DNA of 64,000 bases from UBA6055 sp965214085. Its GTDB lineage: Bacteria; Chloroflexota; Anaerolineae; Aggregatilineales; Phototrophicaceae. Location: positions 1,736,001 to 1,800,000 of the forward strand of contig OZ243937.1 of assembly GCA_965214085.1 (NCBI GenBank), given 5' to 3'. The notes under the pieces are model-generated. The model was given only the letters and a program-made list of their open reading frames with translations. It had not been told where the DNA came from and searched no databases. Below, in pieces: positions 8,098 through 17,636 of the stretch. The position numbers and the translations under genes were made by a program. Position 1 is the stretch's first letter; each line of letters opens with the position of its first letter.

Positions 8098-9301
8098 CGG
8101 TCAGGCTCTCATACACGCACAGCAGATTTGGCATCAGCACCTGCCAGTCATAATACTCGCCGACTGCTTCCAGCGCCCGCGCTCCTAGTGTCTGGCGCCG
8201 CGAATCGTCCTGAAGCAAGGTAACGATGGCCCGCGCGAAGTCATCGGCAGCGTCGGCGATTTCAAGCGCGCCGCGAACCTCGCTGTTCAGGCCGGCCGCG
8301 CCGATCGATGTGGAAAGCACCGCGCAGCCGGCCGCCATCGCCTGCAATATCTTCAGCCGCGTCCCGCTGCCCATGCGCAATGGCACGACAAAGAGAGCGG
8401 CTTCGTGCAGAAATGGCAGCACTGATCCCACCCAGCCGGTCAGCTTGATGCGCGGGTCCTGCGCCAACACGATAAGGCGCGGGTGCGGGTTCCGCCCGAC
8501 GATGCTAAGGCTTACGGTCGGTTCGCGCTCCCAGACTTGTGGCAGAATCTGCTGGCAGAGCCACTCCGCAGCGTCAACATTGGGGCGATAATCCATCTTG
8601 CCGCTGAACACGATATGTCGCAATGAGCGCGTCTGGTTCGCTGGCGGACGATATTCGGCCACCGCGATGCCGTTTGACATCACCGTGATGGGCGCGCCCC
8701 CATAGCACCCCAGCAAATCCCGGTCTTCGCCGCTGACGGCGATGACGGCGTCGACGCCTGTGCAGACGCGTTCTTCAAAGCGGGCTAGCCGCCGCGCCTG
8801 GGTTGCCGAATAGAGCGCGGCCGGCAAGCGTTTGAATTGCCCGGCATCCACGCGGGCGATTACGCGCTGCAAGTCGGCTTCCGCGTTAAGCGCGTCGTAC
8901 ACCACTTTGGCGCCGCCCTTCTCCGCTAGAATCACATCCAGGTAGCCGCCCAGCTCAATACCCGAAAATTGAACAATGTCGAATGCCTGCGATTGCAGGA
9001 TTTGCCGCAAAGCGCGCTCGTAAGCAGCGCTGGCCAGCCTGGATTCCAAATCCGCTTGGGAACTGGTCAAGAGCGTAATCAGGCGGTCACTTCGCGTTCT
9101 CTTGGGCAGCGCTACCGTTTGAACAGTGCGGCATAACTCGGTGAGCGGGCTCGACGACGGCGATTCCGGGCTGGCGCGAAAGCTGAGCAGCGTAAGCTCA
9201 TGCCCGGCCGCGCGCAGCCCGCGGATGATGCCCATATTGCGCAGGGCGGCGCCCGACTCGCTGGGGTAGGGCAAATCCGGCGTGAGCAGCAGGATCTTCA
9301 T
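8090..9301 (-). CDS. glycosyltransferase family 4
   Basis: A 403-aa GT-B glycosyltransferase. The N-terminal acceptor domain starts MKILLLTPDLPYPSESGA, with the glycine-rich loop after the first strand. The C-terminal donor domain carries VPLRMGSGTRLKILQAMAAG near residue 306, where the E of the usual EX7E motif is replaced by the GSGTRLK variant common in the WcaI/PimA-like branch. It is the middle gene of the operon, seven bases after the end of the next glycosyltransferase and overlapping the GT9 gene. Sugar donor and acceptor cannot be read from the sequence. Confidence 0.9.
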   Translation of the reverse strand: MKILLLTPDLPYPSESGAALRNMGIIRGLRAAGHELTLLSFRASPESPSSSPLTELCRTVQTVALPKRTRSDRLITLLTSSQADLESRLASAAYERALRQILQSQAFDIVQFSGIELGGYLDVILAEKGGAKVVYDALNAEADLQRVIARVDAGQFKRLPAALYSATQARRLARFEERVCTGVDAVIAVSGEDRDLLGCYGGAPITVMSNGIAVAEYRPPANQTRSLRHIVFSGKMDYRPNVDAAEWLCQQILPQVWEREPTVSLSIVGRNPHPRLIVLAQDPRIKLTGWVGSVLPFLHEAALFVVPLRMGSGTRLKILQAMAAGCAVLSTSIGAAGLNSEVRGALEIADAADDFARAIVTLLQDDSRRQTLGARALEAVGEYYDWQVLMPNLLCVYESLTGE

Positions 9302-9308
9302 CGCTCGC

Positions 9309-10412
9309 CTAGCTTAGCGCGCGATCATAACAGTCGAGCGCGATGCGGGCTGTCTCGCTCCAGCGGAAAGCAGCCGCCCGCCGCAGCGCCGCCTGTTCTT
9401 GTCGCCGGCGCCATTGACTGTCCGTCAGTACACGAGCCAGCGCCTCAGCAATTGAGCCGATGTCTTGCGGATCGATCAGCATTCCCACATCGCCCACGAT
9501 CTCCGGCAGTGAGGCGACGCGGCTCACGATCGGCGTCGTGCCGCAAGCCATGGCTTCCAGCGCAGTCAGGCCAAAGCCCTCGTAAAATGACGGCGTTAAT
9601 AAAGCCAGCGCCTCGTTGTAAAGCGCCGGCAGTTGAGCGTCCGCGACATCCTCTTTGATAATGATATCCTGGTTGACGCCCACCGCCCCCAGGTCGGTCA
9701 TCAATTGCTCATAATGCCAGCCAGGCCGGCCGACGATGACCAGCTTGGGCGCATCGGGATAGTCCAGCTTGAGCTCGCGATAGGCCTGCGCCAAGCCGAC
9801 GAGGTTCTTGCGCGGTTCCAAGGTGCCCACAAATAGAAAATAACTATCAGGCAAGCCCAAGGACCGCAGCACCGGTTTGGTACAGGCTTTGTCCAGCGGC
9901 TTAAAGCGCTCGTCAACACCCAGCATGTGCACCGTAATCTTGTCCGCTGGCACAGCGAGAATATCCATCAGGTCGCGCTTGGTCGCCTCGCTGTCGGCCA
10001 GTACGTGGTCGGCGCGCCGCAGGGAGGCCGCGATCTGCCCGTTGTAGTAGTGGCGGCTTTCGGCGGTGATGTATTCAGGATAGTGGATGAAACTGAGATC
10101 ATGCACGGTGATCACATGACGCTTGCCGCCGCGCATGGGAGCGATGAAGTCGGGGCTGTGCAGCAGGTCGAAGCGGTGTCGCGCTAATTCTATCGAGAGC
10201 GCCGTTCGCTCCCAGGGATGATGCGGCGGCGTCCAGGCGGAGGCGGCGCGGAAACAGGCGGATAAGCGCTTGGGCGATTTCCGACTATGCAGGAGCGTGA
10301 AGGTATGGGGCGGCTGCAGCTGTTCTAGGGCGCAGATGAGGGCGGTGATATACCGGCTGATGCCGCCAACACGATAATGAGTGAGCCGGGCGTCAATTCC
10401 GATATGTGCCAT
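9309..10412 (-). CDS. glycosyltransferase family 4 (mannosyltransferase-like)
   Basis: A 367-aa GT-B enzyme with the retaining EX7E motif in FYEGFGLTALEAMACGTTPI near residue 280, and VGTLEPRKNL near residue 192 in the nucleotide-sugar domain. It resembles the mannosyltransferases of exopolysaccharide and phosphatidylinositol mannoside pathways. It is first in the leftward operon. A TATACT hexamer on the minus strand (10419-10424) lies only 7 bases before the ATG, so either the transcript is nearly leaderless or the true promoter is elsewhere. Confidence 0.9.
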   Translation of the reverse strand: MAHIGIDARLTHYRVGGISRYITALICALEQLQPPHTFTLLHSRKSPKRLSACFRAASAWTPPHHPWERTALSIELARHRFDLLHSPDFIAPMRGGKRHVITVHDLSFIHYPEYITAESRHYYNGQIAASLRRADHVLADSEATKRDLMDILAVPADKITVHMLGVDERFKPLDKACTKPVLRSLGLPDSYFLFVGTLEPRKNLVGLAQAYRELKLDYPDAPKLVIVGRPGWHYEQLMTDLGAVGVNQDIIIKEDVADAQLPALYNEALALLTPSFYEGFGLTALEAMACGTTPIVSRVASLPEIVGDVGMLIDPQDIGSIAEALARVLTDSQWRRRQEQAALRRAAAFRWSETARIALDCYDRALS

Positions 10413-10509
10413 GCGGCGAGTATAGCGGTATCATTTGGCGCATGCTAGCCAAAACCAGCCCAGCGCAGTATGCTGGCGCAGACCGTCGCAAGGACAAAGG
10501 ATTCTCAGC

Positions 10510-11481
10510 ATGAATCGCTACGATGTACTGACATTTGGTGAATCCATGATGCGTTTGACGCCGCCCGGCTTCCTACGGATAGAGCAGACGCAATCCTTCG
10601 ATATTTGGGTGGGCGGCGCCGAATCCAACCTAGCCGTTGGCTTAGCCCGGCTGGGCATGAAGGTCGCCTGGCTGTCCCGCCTGCCGCGCTCGCCGCTGGG
10701 CCGCTACATCAGCAACCGCATTGCCCAATACGGCGTCGATGTCAGCCAGGTGGTCTGGGCTGACGACGAACGGCTGGGCATCTACTTTCACGAGAAGGCG
10801 CAAAGCCCCCGCGCCAGCGAGATCATCTACGACCGGCGTGATTCCGCCATCAGCCGCATGCAGCCGCGCGACCTGCCGGACGACTTGTTCCAGGCGGGCG
10901 TTTCGCAGCTGCTCCACGTTACCGGCATCACGCTGGCTATCAGCGAGACGGCGCGGGACACGGTGCATGAAGCGCTGCGCCGGGCAAAAGCCGCCGGCTG
11001 GCGCCTAAGCTTTGATAGCAATTATCGCAGCAAACTCTGGAGCGGCGCGGGGGCCGCTGTCGGCTGCCACCAAGCCATGTCGCTGGCGGACGTCATCTTC
11101 TGCCCACTGGGTGATTATCAAGTAATGTACGGCCCCGCCCAAGCCGATGACGCCCTGAATACGCTCGCCGCCCGCTACAGCAATGTGCTGATCGTTATGA
11201 CCATGGGGGTAGACGGCGCGCTGGCGCGAACGCCTGCCGGCGAGACGATTCGCCAGCCGGCCATACTCGCTGGCGAGGTCGGGCGAATCGGCGGCGGCGA
11301 CGCTTTCGCGGCTGGATTCCTCTATGCCTGGCTGCGGCAAGATGATGTCGCCGAAGCGCTAAAGTGGGGCGTGGCCATGTCGGCGCTGAAATACACCATC
11401 CCCGGCGACCTGCCTCTGGTTGATCGCGACGCCGTGGCCGCTCTCGCTGCTGGCGCCGACGGGGGCGGGCTCATCCGTTGA
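10510..11481 (+). CDS. PfkB-family sugar kinase (2-keto-3-deoxygluconate kinase-like)
   Basis: A 323-aa ribokinase-fold kinase. The start chosen is the ATG of MNRYDVLTFGESMMRL, because the family always begins close to this strand and the AAAGGA stretch sits upstream; a longer TTG frame from 10435 adds 25 residues unlike the family. WVGGAESNLAVGLARLG is the sugar-binding PfkB signature 1, and GGGDAFAAGFLYAW near residue 265 contains the catalytic Asp and the anion hole. The KDG-kinase assignment rests on overall similarity to that branch; fructose or ribose as substrate cannot be excluded. Confidence 0.88.
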   Translation: MNRYDVLTFGESMMRLTPPGFLRIEQTQSFDIWVGGAESNLAVGLARLGMKVAWLSRLPRSPLGRYISNRIAQYGVDVSQVVWADDERLGIYFHEKAQSPRASEIIYDRRDSAISRMQPRDLPDDLFQAGVSQLLHVTGITLAISETARDTVHEALRRAKAAGWRLSFDSNYRSKLWSGAGAAVGCHQAMSLADVIFCPLGDYQVMYGPAQADDALNTLAARYSNVLIVMTMGVDGALARTPAGETIRQPAILAGEVGRIGGGDAFAAGFLYAWLRQDDVAEALKWGVAMSALKYTIPGDLPLVDRDAVAALAAGADGGGLIR

Positions 11482-11513
11482 TCACTGCTGGCAATGTCTC
11501 GCCGTTCTCGCCC

Positions 11514-11731
11514 CAGGGCAATCGCATCAAAATAGTTTCAACACCGAGAGCGCAGAGGACACAGAGTTTTAGGAGTTTCGACGACTATTCTACTAAATCT
11601 GCGGCCTGGAATAGGCAACAGTCACTAGCGACCTGTGATTTGTCACCATAAATCACTGCTAAAATATGGCGTGAACATATATCGTTTGTTTTTCTCTGTG
11701 CCCTCTGTAGTTGATTTTAGTCGATGTCATA
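11514..11731. mobile_element. MITE-like inverted-repeat element, copy B (decayed)
   Basis: The left end at 11514-11533 is CAGGGCAATCGCATCAAAAT, matching copies A and D. It is followed by a CAGAG-rich arm at 11545-11567, and the opposite CTCTG-rich arm lies at 11693-11709. The expected right terminus is degraded (only a GATTTTAGTCGAT-like segment near 11713), and no flanking duplication is clear. The rest of the 316-base gap before the ABC exporter holds no ORF. A TATAAT at 11755-11760, outside the element, may serve the exporter, but no good -35 hexamer is seen. Confidence 0.55.
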
Positions 11732-11797
11732 TAGCGCGCTACCCAGCATTCCTCTATAATCCAACGCTTAAATGACAGAAAATCCAGCCCCCTGCGC

Positions 11798-13597
11798 ATG
11801 AAATCAAAAATAAAGAAACGCCATCCTTTTGTCCGCTTGCTCAATTATGCTTCGGTCTACAAGCGCCGGGTGGCTTGGGCGACCAGCTTTTCCGTGCTGG
11901 GCAAATTATTTGACATTATGCCGCCGGTCCTTATTGGCATGGCGGTGGATATCGTCGTCGAGCGGCAGAATTCCTTGTTGGGCCGCTGGGGCGTGGCGGA
12001 TCTGTCCACGCAGCTGATTATACTCGGCGTCGTTACGTTTATCGTCTGGCTGCTGGAATCCGTCTTCGGCTACTTGCAGCGGGTCTACTGGCGTAATTTA
12101 GCCCAATCCATGCAGCATGATTTGCGCGTCGAAGCCTACGATCACGTGCAACGCCTTGAGCTTGGCTACTTTGAAGATCAGAGTACGGGCGGCTTGATGT
12201 CCGTGCTGAATGACGACATCAACCAGCTAGAGCGCTTTCTGGATATCGGCGCCAACGATGTGATTCAGATCTTGACCACGATGATCACGATTGGCGGGAT
12301 ATTTGTTTTCATCGCGCCCAGCGTCGCCTGGATGGCCGCCGTGCCGATGCCATTCATCATCTGGGGTTCGCTGAAATTTCAAAAGCTGCTGGCGCCGCTC
12401 TACATCTCCGTGCGCGAGCAGGTCAGCGTCATCAACCATCATCTCTCCAATAGCTTGAGCGGCATCGCCACCATCAAGAGCTTCACCGCCGAAGAATTTG
12501 AAGCCGAGCGTCTGCGCTTCGAGAGCAAGGAATACCTGGAGCGCAATCGCCGCGCCATTCGCTGGGGCTCGGCCTTTACGCCCCTGATTCGCATGGTGAT
12601 CGTCACCGGCTTCATCGCCATCACTATCGCCGGCGGCAAATTGGCTCTCGATGGCCTGCTCGAGATTGGCGCCTACAGCGTCCTGATATTTATGACGCAG
12701 CGTCTGCTCTGGCCACTGACACGACTGGGCGAAACCTTTGACCTCTACCAGCGCGCCATGGCTTCCACCATTCGCATACTCGACTTGTTAGGCATCAGGT
12801 CATCCATCATTGATGGCCGCATTCATCTGCCCACAGAGGATGTCCGCGGGCAGATGCGGCTGGAAGAAGTGGAGTTCGCCTACAGCGACGGCCGCGAAGT
12901 AATTCGGAAGCTCTCGCTGGATGTCCCCGCGGGTGATACCATCGCCATCGTCGGGGCGACCGGCGCCGGTAAAAGCACGGTAATCAAATTGCTGCTGCGT
13001 TTCTACGATGTCAGCGCAGGACGCGTGTTGCTCGACGGCTTGGACTTGCGCGAACTGCGGCAGTCAGACATTCGCCGCGCCATCGGCTTGGTGAGCCAGG
13101 ATGTCTTTTTGTTTCACGGCACCGTCCGCGAAAACATCGCCTATGGCGACCCGGACGCCACGATAGACCGCATCATCGAAGCGGCGCGGGTAGCCGAAGC
13201 GCACGAATTCATCTCGCAGCTGCCGCATGGTTACGACACCGTAGTTGGCGAGCGCGGACAGAAACTCTCCGGCGGCCAACGCCAACGCCTGTCCATCGCG
13301 CGCGCCGTGCTGACCGACCCGCCCATACTCGTGCTCGACGAAGCGACTTCATCGGTCGATAACGAAACCGAAGCCGCCATCCAGCGTTCGCTGGAGCGTA
13401 TCGTCATTGGGCGCACTACCATTGTCATCGCCCATCGGCTGTCTACCGTGCGCAACGCCGATATGATCTATGTGCTGCAAGAGGGGCGGCTGCTGGAAAG
13501 CGGCCACCACCAGGACCTGCTGCTCTTGGACGGGCTCTACGCTTCGCTCTGGCGCGTTCAGACCGGCGAGCTCGTGCTGGCTGGGGCAGCGCCTTAA
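11798..13597 (+). CDS. ABC exporter, fused membrane and ATPase domains (MsbA/LmrA-like)
   Basis: A 599-aa half-transporter that works as a dimer in the cytoplasmic membrane. The type-IV ABC transmembrane domain covers about residues 20-320, with six helices. The nucleotide-binding domain follows, with Walker A GATGAGKST at about 386-394, signature LSGGQRQR at about 490, Walker B ILVLDEATSS at about 510 and the switch His in IAHRLST at about 546. The substrate (lipid, glycolipid or drug) is not determinable. The nearby glycosyltransferases make a glycolipid possible but do not prove it. It overlaps the decayed end of a dehydrogenase gene read from the other strand. Confidence 0.93.
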   Translation: MKSKIKKRHPFVRLLNYASVYKRRVAWATSFSVLGKLFDIMPPVLIGMAVDIVVERQNSLLGRWGVADLSTQLIILGVVTFIVWLLESVFGYLQRVYWRNLAQSMQHDLRVEAYDHVQRLELGYFEDQSTGGLMSVLNDDINQLERFLDIGANDVIQILTTMITIGGIFVFIAPSVAWMAAVPMPFIIWGSLKFQKLLAPLYISVREQVSVINHHLSNSLSGIATIKSFTAEEFEAERLRFESKEYLERNRRAIRWGSAFTPLIRMVIVTGFIAITIAGGKLALDGLLEIGAYSVLIFMTQRLLWPLTRLGETFDLYQRAMASTIRILDLLGIRSSIIDGRIHLPTEDVRGQMRLEEVEFAYSDGREVIRKLSLDVPAGDTIAIVGATGAGKSTVIKLLLRFYDVSAGRVLLDGLDLRELRQSDIRRAIGLVSQDVFLFHGTVRENIAYGDPDATIDRIIEAARVAEAHEFISQLPHGYDTVVGERGQKLSGGQRQRLSIARAVLTDPPILVLDEATSSVDNETEAAIQRSLERIVIGRTTIVIAHRLSTVRNADMIYVLQEGRLLESGHHQDLLLLDGLYASLWRVQTGELVLAGAAP

Positions 13598-13645
13598 CGC
13601 ACTTGCGCTAGCAGCTCATCGACTACCGCCATATTCCGCACCGCA

Positions 13646-14572
13646 TCAATCGCGGCGAAGCGCGGCGAAGCGCGGCGCGCGCTGGTTGATCAGCGCATCT
13701 GCAAAATCTTCCGCCATCAACTGATAATGGTCGGCCGCCGGGATTACGTGCTCGTTATAATCGTGGCCCATCCAATGCTGCACCAGCGTATCGTCGGCAT
13801 TGCCCGGCACGAAGCTGGTCGGCACAACAATCATGCCCTCGCTGCCCTTTAAGGTGTAGAAATGCTGACGCTGCGCCCGCAAGCCGCAATCAAAATGGCC
13901 GATCACTCCTGAGGGAAACTCGAAGGTAGCCGCCAGGGCCTCGTCCACGCCGGTCGTCTTGCCGATGCGCCCGCTGGCTGTCACACGCGCTGGTTCTTCG
14001 CCGGTCATGAAGCGCATCAAGTTGACACAGTAGCAGCCGACATCCATCAGCGCGCCGCCGGCCAAGGCTTTGCTCAAGCGGATATTGGCTTCGTCGCTAA
14101 TCGCAAAGCTGAAACTGCTGTTGATGATTTGCAACTCGCCGATGCCGCCCGCGTTGACAATCTCCTTCACTTTGGCGTGCTGCGGATGAAAGCGATACAT
14201 AAAGGCTTCCGCCAGTAGCACATCATGCTTTTCAAAGGCGTCCACGATGCTCTGCGCCTCGGCCGCGTCGCTGGCGAATGGTTTTTCGCACAAGGTCGGC
14301 ACGCCCGCCTCTGCGCACTTGATGCTCCATTCTGCGTGCATGCTGTTGGGCAGCGGATTGTAGATGGCGTCAATCTTGGTATCCGCGATGAGCGCTTCAT
14401 AACTGCCCAATGCGCGCGGAATATCTTGCTCGTCAGCGAAGGCTTGCGCGCGCTCAAGCGACCGGCTGCATACCGCCGCCACGACGCCATTATGCGAGGC
14501 GTGGATTGCCGGTATCACACGCCGGCCGATATTAGCCGTGCTCAAGATTCCCCAGCGTACTTTGTCTGTCAT
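13646..14572 (-). pseudogene. Gfo/Idh/MocA dehydrogenase with C-terminal frameshift
   Basis: An NAD(P)-dependent dehydrogenase. The Rossmann fold starts VRWGILSTANIGRR and the EKPFASDAAEA motif is near residue 95. The start at 14572 (MTDKVRWG) has a GAGGGAG ribosome-binding site; a 15-residue upstream extension is unlikely. A perfect 10-base tandem duplication (CGCGGCGAAG at 13651-13660 and again at 13661-13670) shifts the frame near the end, so the protein stops as FAALRRD. With one copy removed, the frame continues IDAVRNMAVVDELLAQVR to a stop at 13594, which is the normal family C-terminus. Only about 18 residues are lost, so the product may still work. It could also be an assembly error. 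Confidence 0.8.
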
Positions 14573-14673
14573 GGCTATCTCCCTCGTTTTCGGCTTCGCT
14601 ATTGGTGAACTACGCACACTTCACGCATGCAATCCTCAGAAATTCCAAGTTAGTCATGCGAAAAATCTAGCCT

Positions 14674-14747
14674 TGTAGGGGCGACCAATCTGGTCGCCCG
14701 CTGCCACTGCAACTCGCGGTCGGGCGACATGGTATGTCGCCTCTACA
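14674..14747. repeat. double-hairpin repeat module (orientation 1)
   Basis: A 74-base unit bounded by TGTAGGGG and CCTCTACA. It holds two perfect hairpins: GGGCGACCA/TGGTCGCCC with loop ATC, and GGCGACAT/ATGTCGCC with loop GGT. The whole unit is the near-identical reverse complement of 28455-28530. Outside it, AGTTAGTCATGC (14649-14660) and GCATGACTTACT (14772-14783) form a wider inverted repeat, followed by a CTCTGCCTCTGTGG arm like those of the MITE-like elements. It fills the gap between the dehydrogenase and the solute-binding protein gene; no ORF is present. Confidence 0.75.
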
Positions 14748-14841
14748 GATTGTTGCTCTGGTAAGAATTTGCATGACTTACTTGCACTGACTGCTCTGCC
14801 TCTGTGGTGAATCCGCCCCTCAGGCGCTCGCCCCGGCACCC

Positions 14842-15615
14842 TCACAGCCATGCCTCGATGATTCTAGCGAGTTCTCCGCTGTCTTTCAAAGCGGATAAGG
14901 CGCGCTCTACCAGTTTCCAGGCGTCAACTCGGTCTTTCCGCACTGCGATGGCGTAGGGATCGTGTGTGACGAACTCGGCGTCCGGTCGCCATTCTCCCGG
15001 CGAATTCGCATACAGACGAAATGTCGTGGCGTCCGTCAGCGCGCCGTCGGCCTGCCCATAGCGCAGCGCGTCCAAAGCGTGCGCGGGCAGCTCGTAGGGC
15101 AACTTCTGGATGCGGACACCCTCGCTCTCCCAAGCCCGAATCTGGCTGTCGGCGCTGCTGGCGTACTCATAGGCGATGCGCTTTCCGCCCAGCGCGCCAC
15201 GCTCAAGCGCCGCGCCCGACTCGCTGACCAGCACCAAGCCGTTGTCGAAATAGGGCTGCGAGTAGCGAATATCGTCTCGCCGCGCCGGCTCCACGCGCAA
15301 TGCCGAAATCAGCATGTGGACCTTGCCGCTGATCAGCGAATCATACAGCCCGTTGAAGCTGATGCTCACGAAGCGCGCCGGCAATCCGATTTCTCGCCCA
15401 AGCGCCTTGCCCAAGTCGATATCCAGGCCGCGCAATTCGCCGCTATCATCGTAAGCGAAGGGCGGGTAACTGCCGTCCACGCCGATGACGATCTCGCCGC
15501 TCGGGTAAGCGGCAGCCGGGTCCGGCGGCTGATAATGCTGCAGGGCCGCGACGACGAGAAATGCCAGCGGCAGCGCCACTGTCAAGCCGCTTAATAGTCG
15601 CGCTGCCGCTTTCAT
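14842..15615 (-). CDS. extracellular solute-binding protein, family 3
   Basis: A 257-aa periplasmic-type binding protein. The start at 15615 (MKAAARLLSGL) is chosen because its ATG overlaps the TGA of the upstream gene as ATGA. An N-terminal signal/anchor helix covers about residues 6-24. GEIVIGVDGSYPPFAYDDSG starts the mature domain, and the family-3 signature region GLDIDLGKALGREIG follows. It normally delivers amino acids to an ABC importer, but no permease or ATPase is adjacent. Coupling to a glycosidase-like gene suggests it may instead sense or bind a small sugar or amino compound (inference). Confidence 0.87.
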   Translation of the reverse strand: MKAAARLLSGLTVALPLAFLVVAALQHYQPPDPAAAYPSGEIVIGVDGSYPPFAYDDSGELRGLDIDLGKALGREIGLPARFVSISFNGLYDSLISGKVHMLISALRVEPARRDDIRYSQPYFDNGLVLVSESGAALERGALGGKRIAYEYASSADSQIRAWESEGVRIQKLPYELPAHALDALRYGQADGALTDATTFRLYANSPGEWRPDAEFVTHDPYAIAVRKDRVDAWKLVERALSALKDSGELARIIEAWL

Positions 15616-16799
15616 TCGTCCGCTCGCGGGGGCGGCAGCCAAGGCGTCTCGCTTTGAGTCCAGCCGCGGGCATAATCCTTCAGCGCGAAATAGATCGGCT
15701 TGACGACGAAACCGGAGGTCACCAAGGTAAAGTTGTCCGGATAGCTGTAAACATCAGCCGGATAACGCAGGGCCCAAATGCAGAGCTTCTCCAGCCAGTG
15801 CCAATTTCGCTCGGCGTACTCGAATGCCCGCAGCGTGTAGGCTGTGCGCTGCGACGGGCGGACCGCGTGCGCCCAGCGAGCATGGTCGTTCCAGCCGCTC
15901 TCAGTGATGTAGACTGGCTTGTGCCCGTCGCCATTTGCCAGCATGATCTCGCGCAGCAGCTCGCTGCGGCGGAAGTTCAAGCGGTCGGGCGCCGGCTCGG
16001 CTTCCGGCGGTTCTTGAAAACCATAAGTGTGAATCGCCAGGGCGTCGAAGTATTGCCCCGCGCCCAAGTCGTACATTTCTTGCAAGTAGTCCAACTCGTT
16101 GAGTCCCGCGCTGCTGCCCGTTGCCTCCAGGGTAGGCGCCAGCGCGCCAGCCAGGACTACTGCCTGTGGATTCGCCTGCTTAATCGGCGCGTAGCTGGCT
16201 TTTAAGAGGCGAACGTAACGAGCGGGATCCACCGGCTGATAGCCCCATTCAAAGCTGAGATTCGGCTCATTCCAGATGATTAGGTGATTGATCGAATCAG
16301 TGTAGCGCTCGGCGAATGCGGCGGCGTATGCGGCGAAAGCCGGGAACAACTCCTCGGTCAAATAATTCAGCGTTTCCGTCTTGCCCTCTCGCGCCCAATC
16401 CGGCACCAGCCCCAGCCGGGCAATAACGCTTAATCCCTGCATGTCGGCCTGGCGCGCGATGCGATCGGCCAAGGTCCAGCTGTAGTGACCCGGCTCGCGC
16501 TCGACATAAGCCCAGGGGAAGAACTGCACGATCGTGGTCGCGCCCAACTCGCGCGCCAACTCCAGCGACCGCCGTATCGCCGCTTCCTCCACCTCATTTT
16601 CCAGCAGGGTATGCAAGCAAACCTGAGGCTTTTCAGTTGATACCGTGTGCTGCTCGGCGGGCGGATAATCTTCAGCCGGCTTGCGCGCAAGCAAAACAAG
16701 CAGCGCTAGCATAACCAGCCCGGCCACGACGACACTCGCGCCTTTACGCTGCCGCTTGGAATTAGCCTTGTTCGTGCGCCCTGACATTTGATGTGACAA
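15612..16799 (-). CDS. membrane-anchored glycoside hydrolase-like (GH39/GH5 fold)
   Basis: A 395-aa protein with a basic N-terminus and one anchor helix (about residues 22-39), then a TIM-barrel domain exposed outside the cell. LIIWNEPNLSFEWGY near residue 172 gives the acid/base Glu, and VYITESGWNDHARW near residue 299 gives the nucleophile Glu, the clan GH-A arrangement. It probably acts on a plant- or algal-type beta-glycan or on a surface polysaccharide; the exact family is uncertain. It overlaps the downstream binding protein by 4 bases, so the two proteins are made together. Confidence 0.82.
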   Translation of the reverse strand: MSHQMSGRTNKANSKRQRKGASVVVAGLVMLALLVLLARKPAEDYPPAEQHTVSTEKPQVCLHTLLENEVEEAAIRRSLELARELGATTIVQFFPWAYVEREPGHYSWTLADRIARQADMQGLSVIARLGLVPDWAREGKTETLNYLTEELFPAFAAYAAAFAERYTDSINHLIIWNEPNLSFEWGYQPVDPARYVRLLKASYAPIKQANPQAVVLAGALAPTLEATGSSAGLNELDYLQEMYDLGAGQYFDALAIHTYGFQEPPEAEPAPDRLNFRRSELLREIMLANGDGHKPVYITESGWNDHARWAHAVRPSQRTAYTLRAFEYAERNWHWLEKLCIWALRYPADVYSYPDNFTLVTSGFVVKPIYFALKDYARGWTQSETPWLPPPRADE

Positions 16800-16821
16800 G
16801 GCCTCTGCAATCGGTTACAAT
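16793..16821 (+). promoter_or_regulatory. sigma-70-type promoter for the sulfotransferase/aminotransferase pair
   Basis: GTGACA (16793-16798), a 17-base spacer and TACAAT (16816-16821) match the housekeeping consensus at 5/6 and 5/6. Transcription would start near 16828, about 74 bases before the GTG start. It partly overlaps the start of the divergent glycosidase gene at 16799. Confidence 0.5.
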
Positions 16822-16901
16822 ACGCGCTGCTGGGTGGCGCATCCACTATAGTGGCAGGTGAGCCGGTCAAGCAAGGTCGGCGCTTGGGGGGATGAGCAAA
16901 A

Positions 16902-17636
16902 GTGGCGCAGCGAATCATTGCGATGTGGTCGGGCCCGCGGAACATCTCCACTGCGCTGATGCGGTCCTGGGCCAGCCGCGCCGACACGCGGGTGATTGAC
17001 GAGCCCTTCTACGCGCATTACCTGCGCGAAACCGGTTATGATCATCCGGGCGCGCGCGAAATCATCGCCGCCTACGAGACTGACTGGCAGCGCGTCATCG
17101 ACCAACTGCTGGCGAAGGACAATGGCAAAGCGATCTACTATCAGAAACATATGACGCAGCACATGCTCCAACATATCGACCGCTCCTGGCTGGGTAAAAT
17201 ATCCAACTGCTTCCTCATTCGGGACCCGCGCCGGATGCTGCTTTCATTTGCCAAGGTGATTCCCAATCCGCGGCTGGACCAAACTGGATTGCCGCAGCAG
17301 GTGGATCTCTTTAACTATGTACGGGGGGCGACCGGTCAAGCCCCGCCGGTGATCGCCGCGCGTGATGTCCTGCTTAATCCCGAGGCGAGCTTGCGCCGGC
17401 TCTGCGCCGCGCTGGATGTCGACTTCGACCGGGCCATGCTGCGCTGGCGGCCCGGTAAACACGCCAGCGACGGCATCTGGGGGCGGCACTGGTACGCCGG
17501 CGTGGAAAAGTCGACAAGCTTCGCGCCTTACCAGGAGGACGATACGCCGGTTCCGGAAAATATGCGCGAGCTGCTGGACGATTGTCAGCAACTTTATGAG
17601 CAAATGGCGCCATACTGTATTCGGCAGGATGATTGA
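16902..17636 (+). CDS. sulfotransferase-like protein
   Basis: A 244-aa protein with a P-loop-like 5' phosphosulfate site at the N-terminus (IAMWSGPRNISTALMRSW, residues 5-22). The 3'-phosphate binding region is LIRDPRRMLLSFAKV at about 104-118. The fold belongs to the PAPS-dependent sulfotransferases, but this branch is poorly characterised. The GTG start is supported by the GGGGGATGAG stretch upstream. The stop TGA overlaps the ATG of a class-IV aminotransferase gene (TGATG), so the two products are translationally coupled and probably act in one pathway. Confidence 0.8.
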   Translation: MAQRIIAMWSGPRNISTALMRSWASRADTRVIDEPFYAHYLRETGYDHPGAREIIAAYETDWQRVIDQLLAKDNGKAIYYQKHMTQHMLQHIDRSWLGKISNCFLIRDPRRMLLSFAKVIPNPRLDQTGLPQQVDLFNYVRGATGQAPPVIAARDVLLNPEASLRRLCAALDVDFDRAMLRWRPGKHASDGIWGRHWYAGVEKSTSFAPYQEDDTPVPENMRELLDDCQQLYEQMAPYCIRQDD

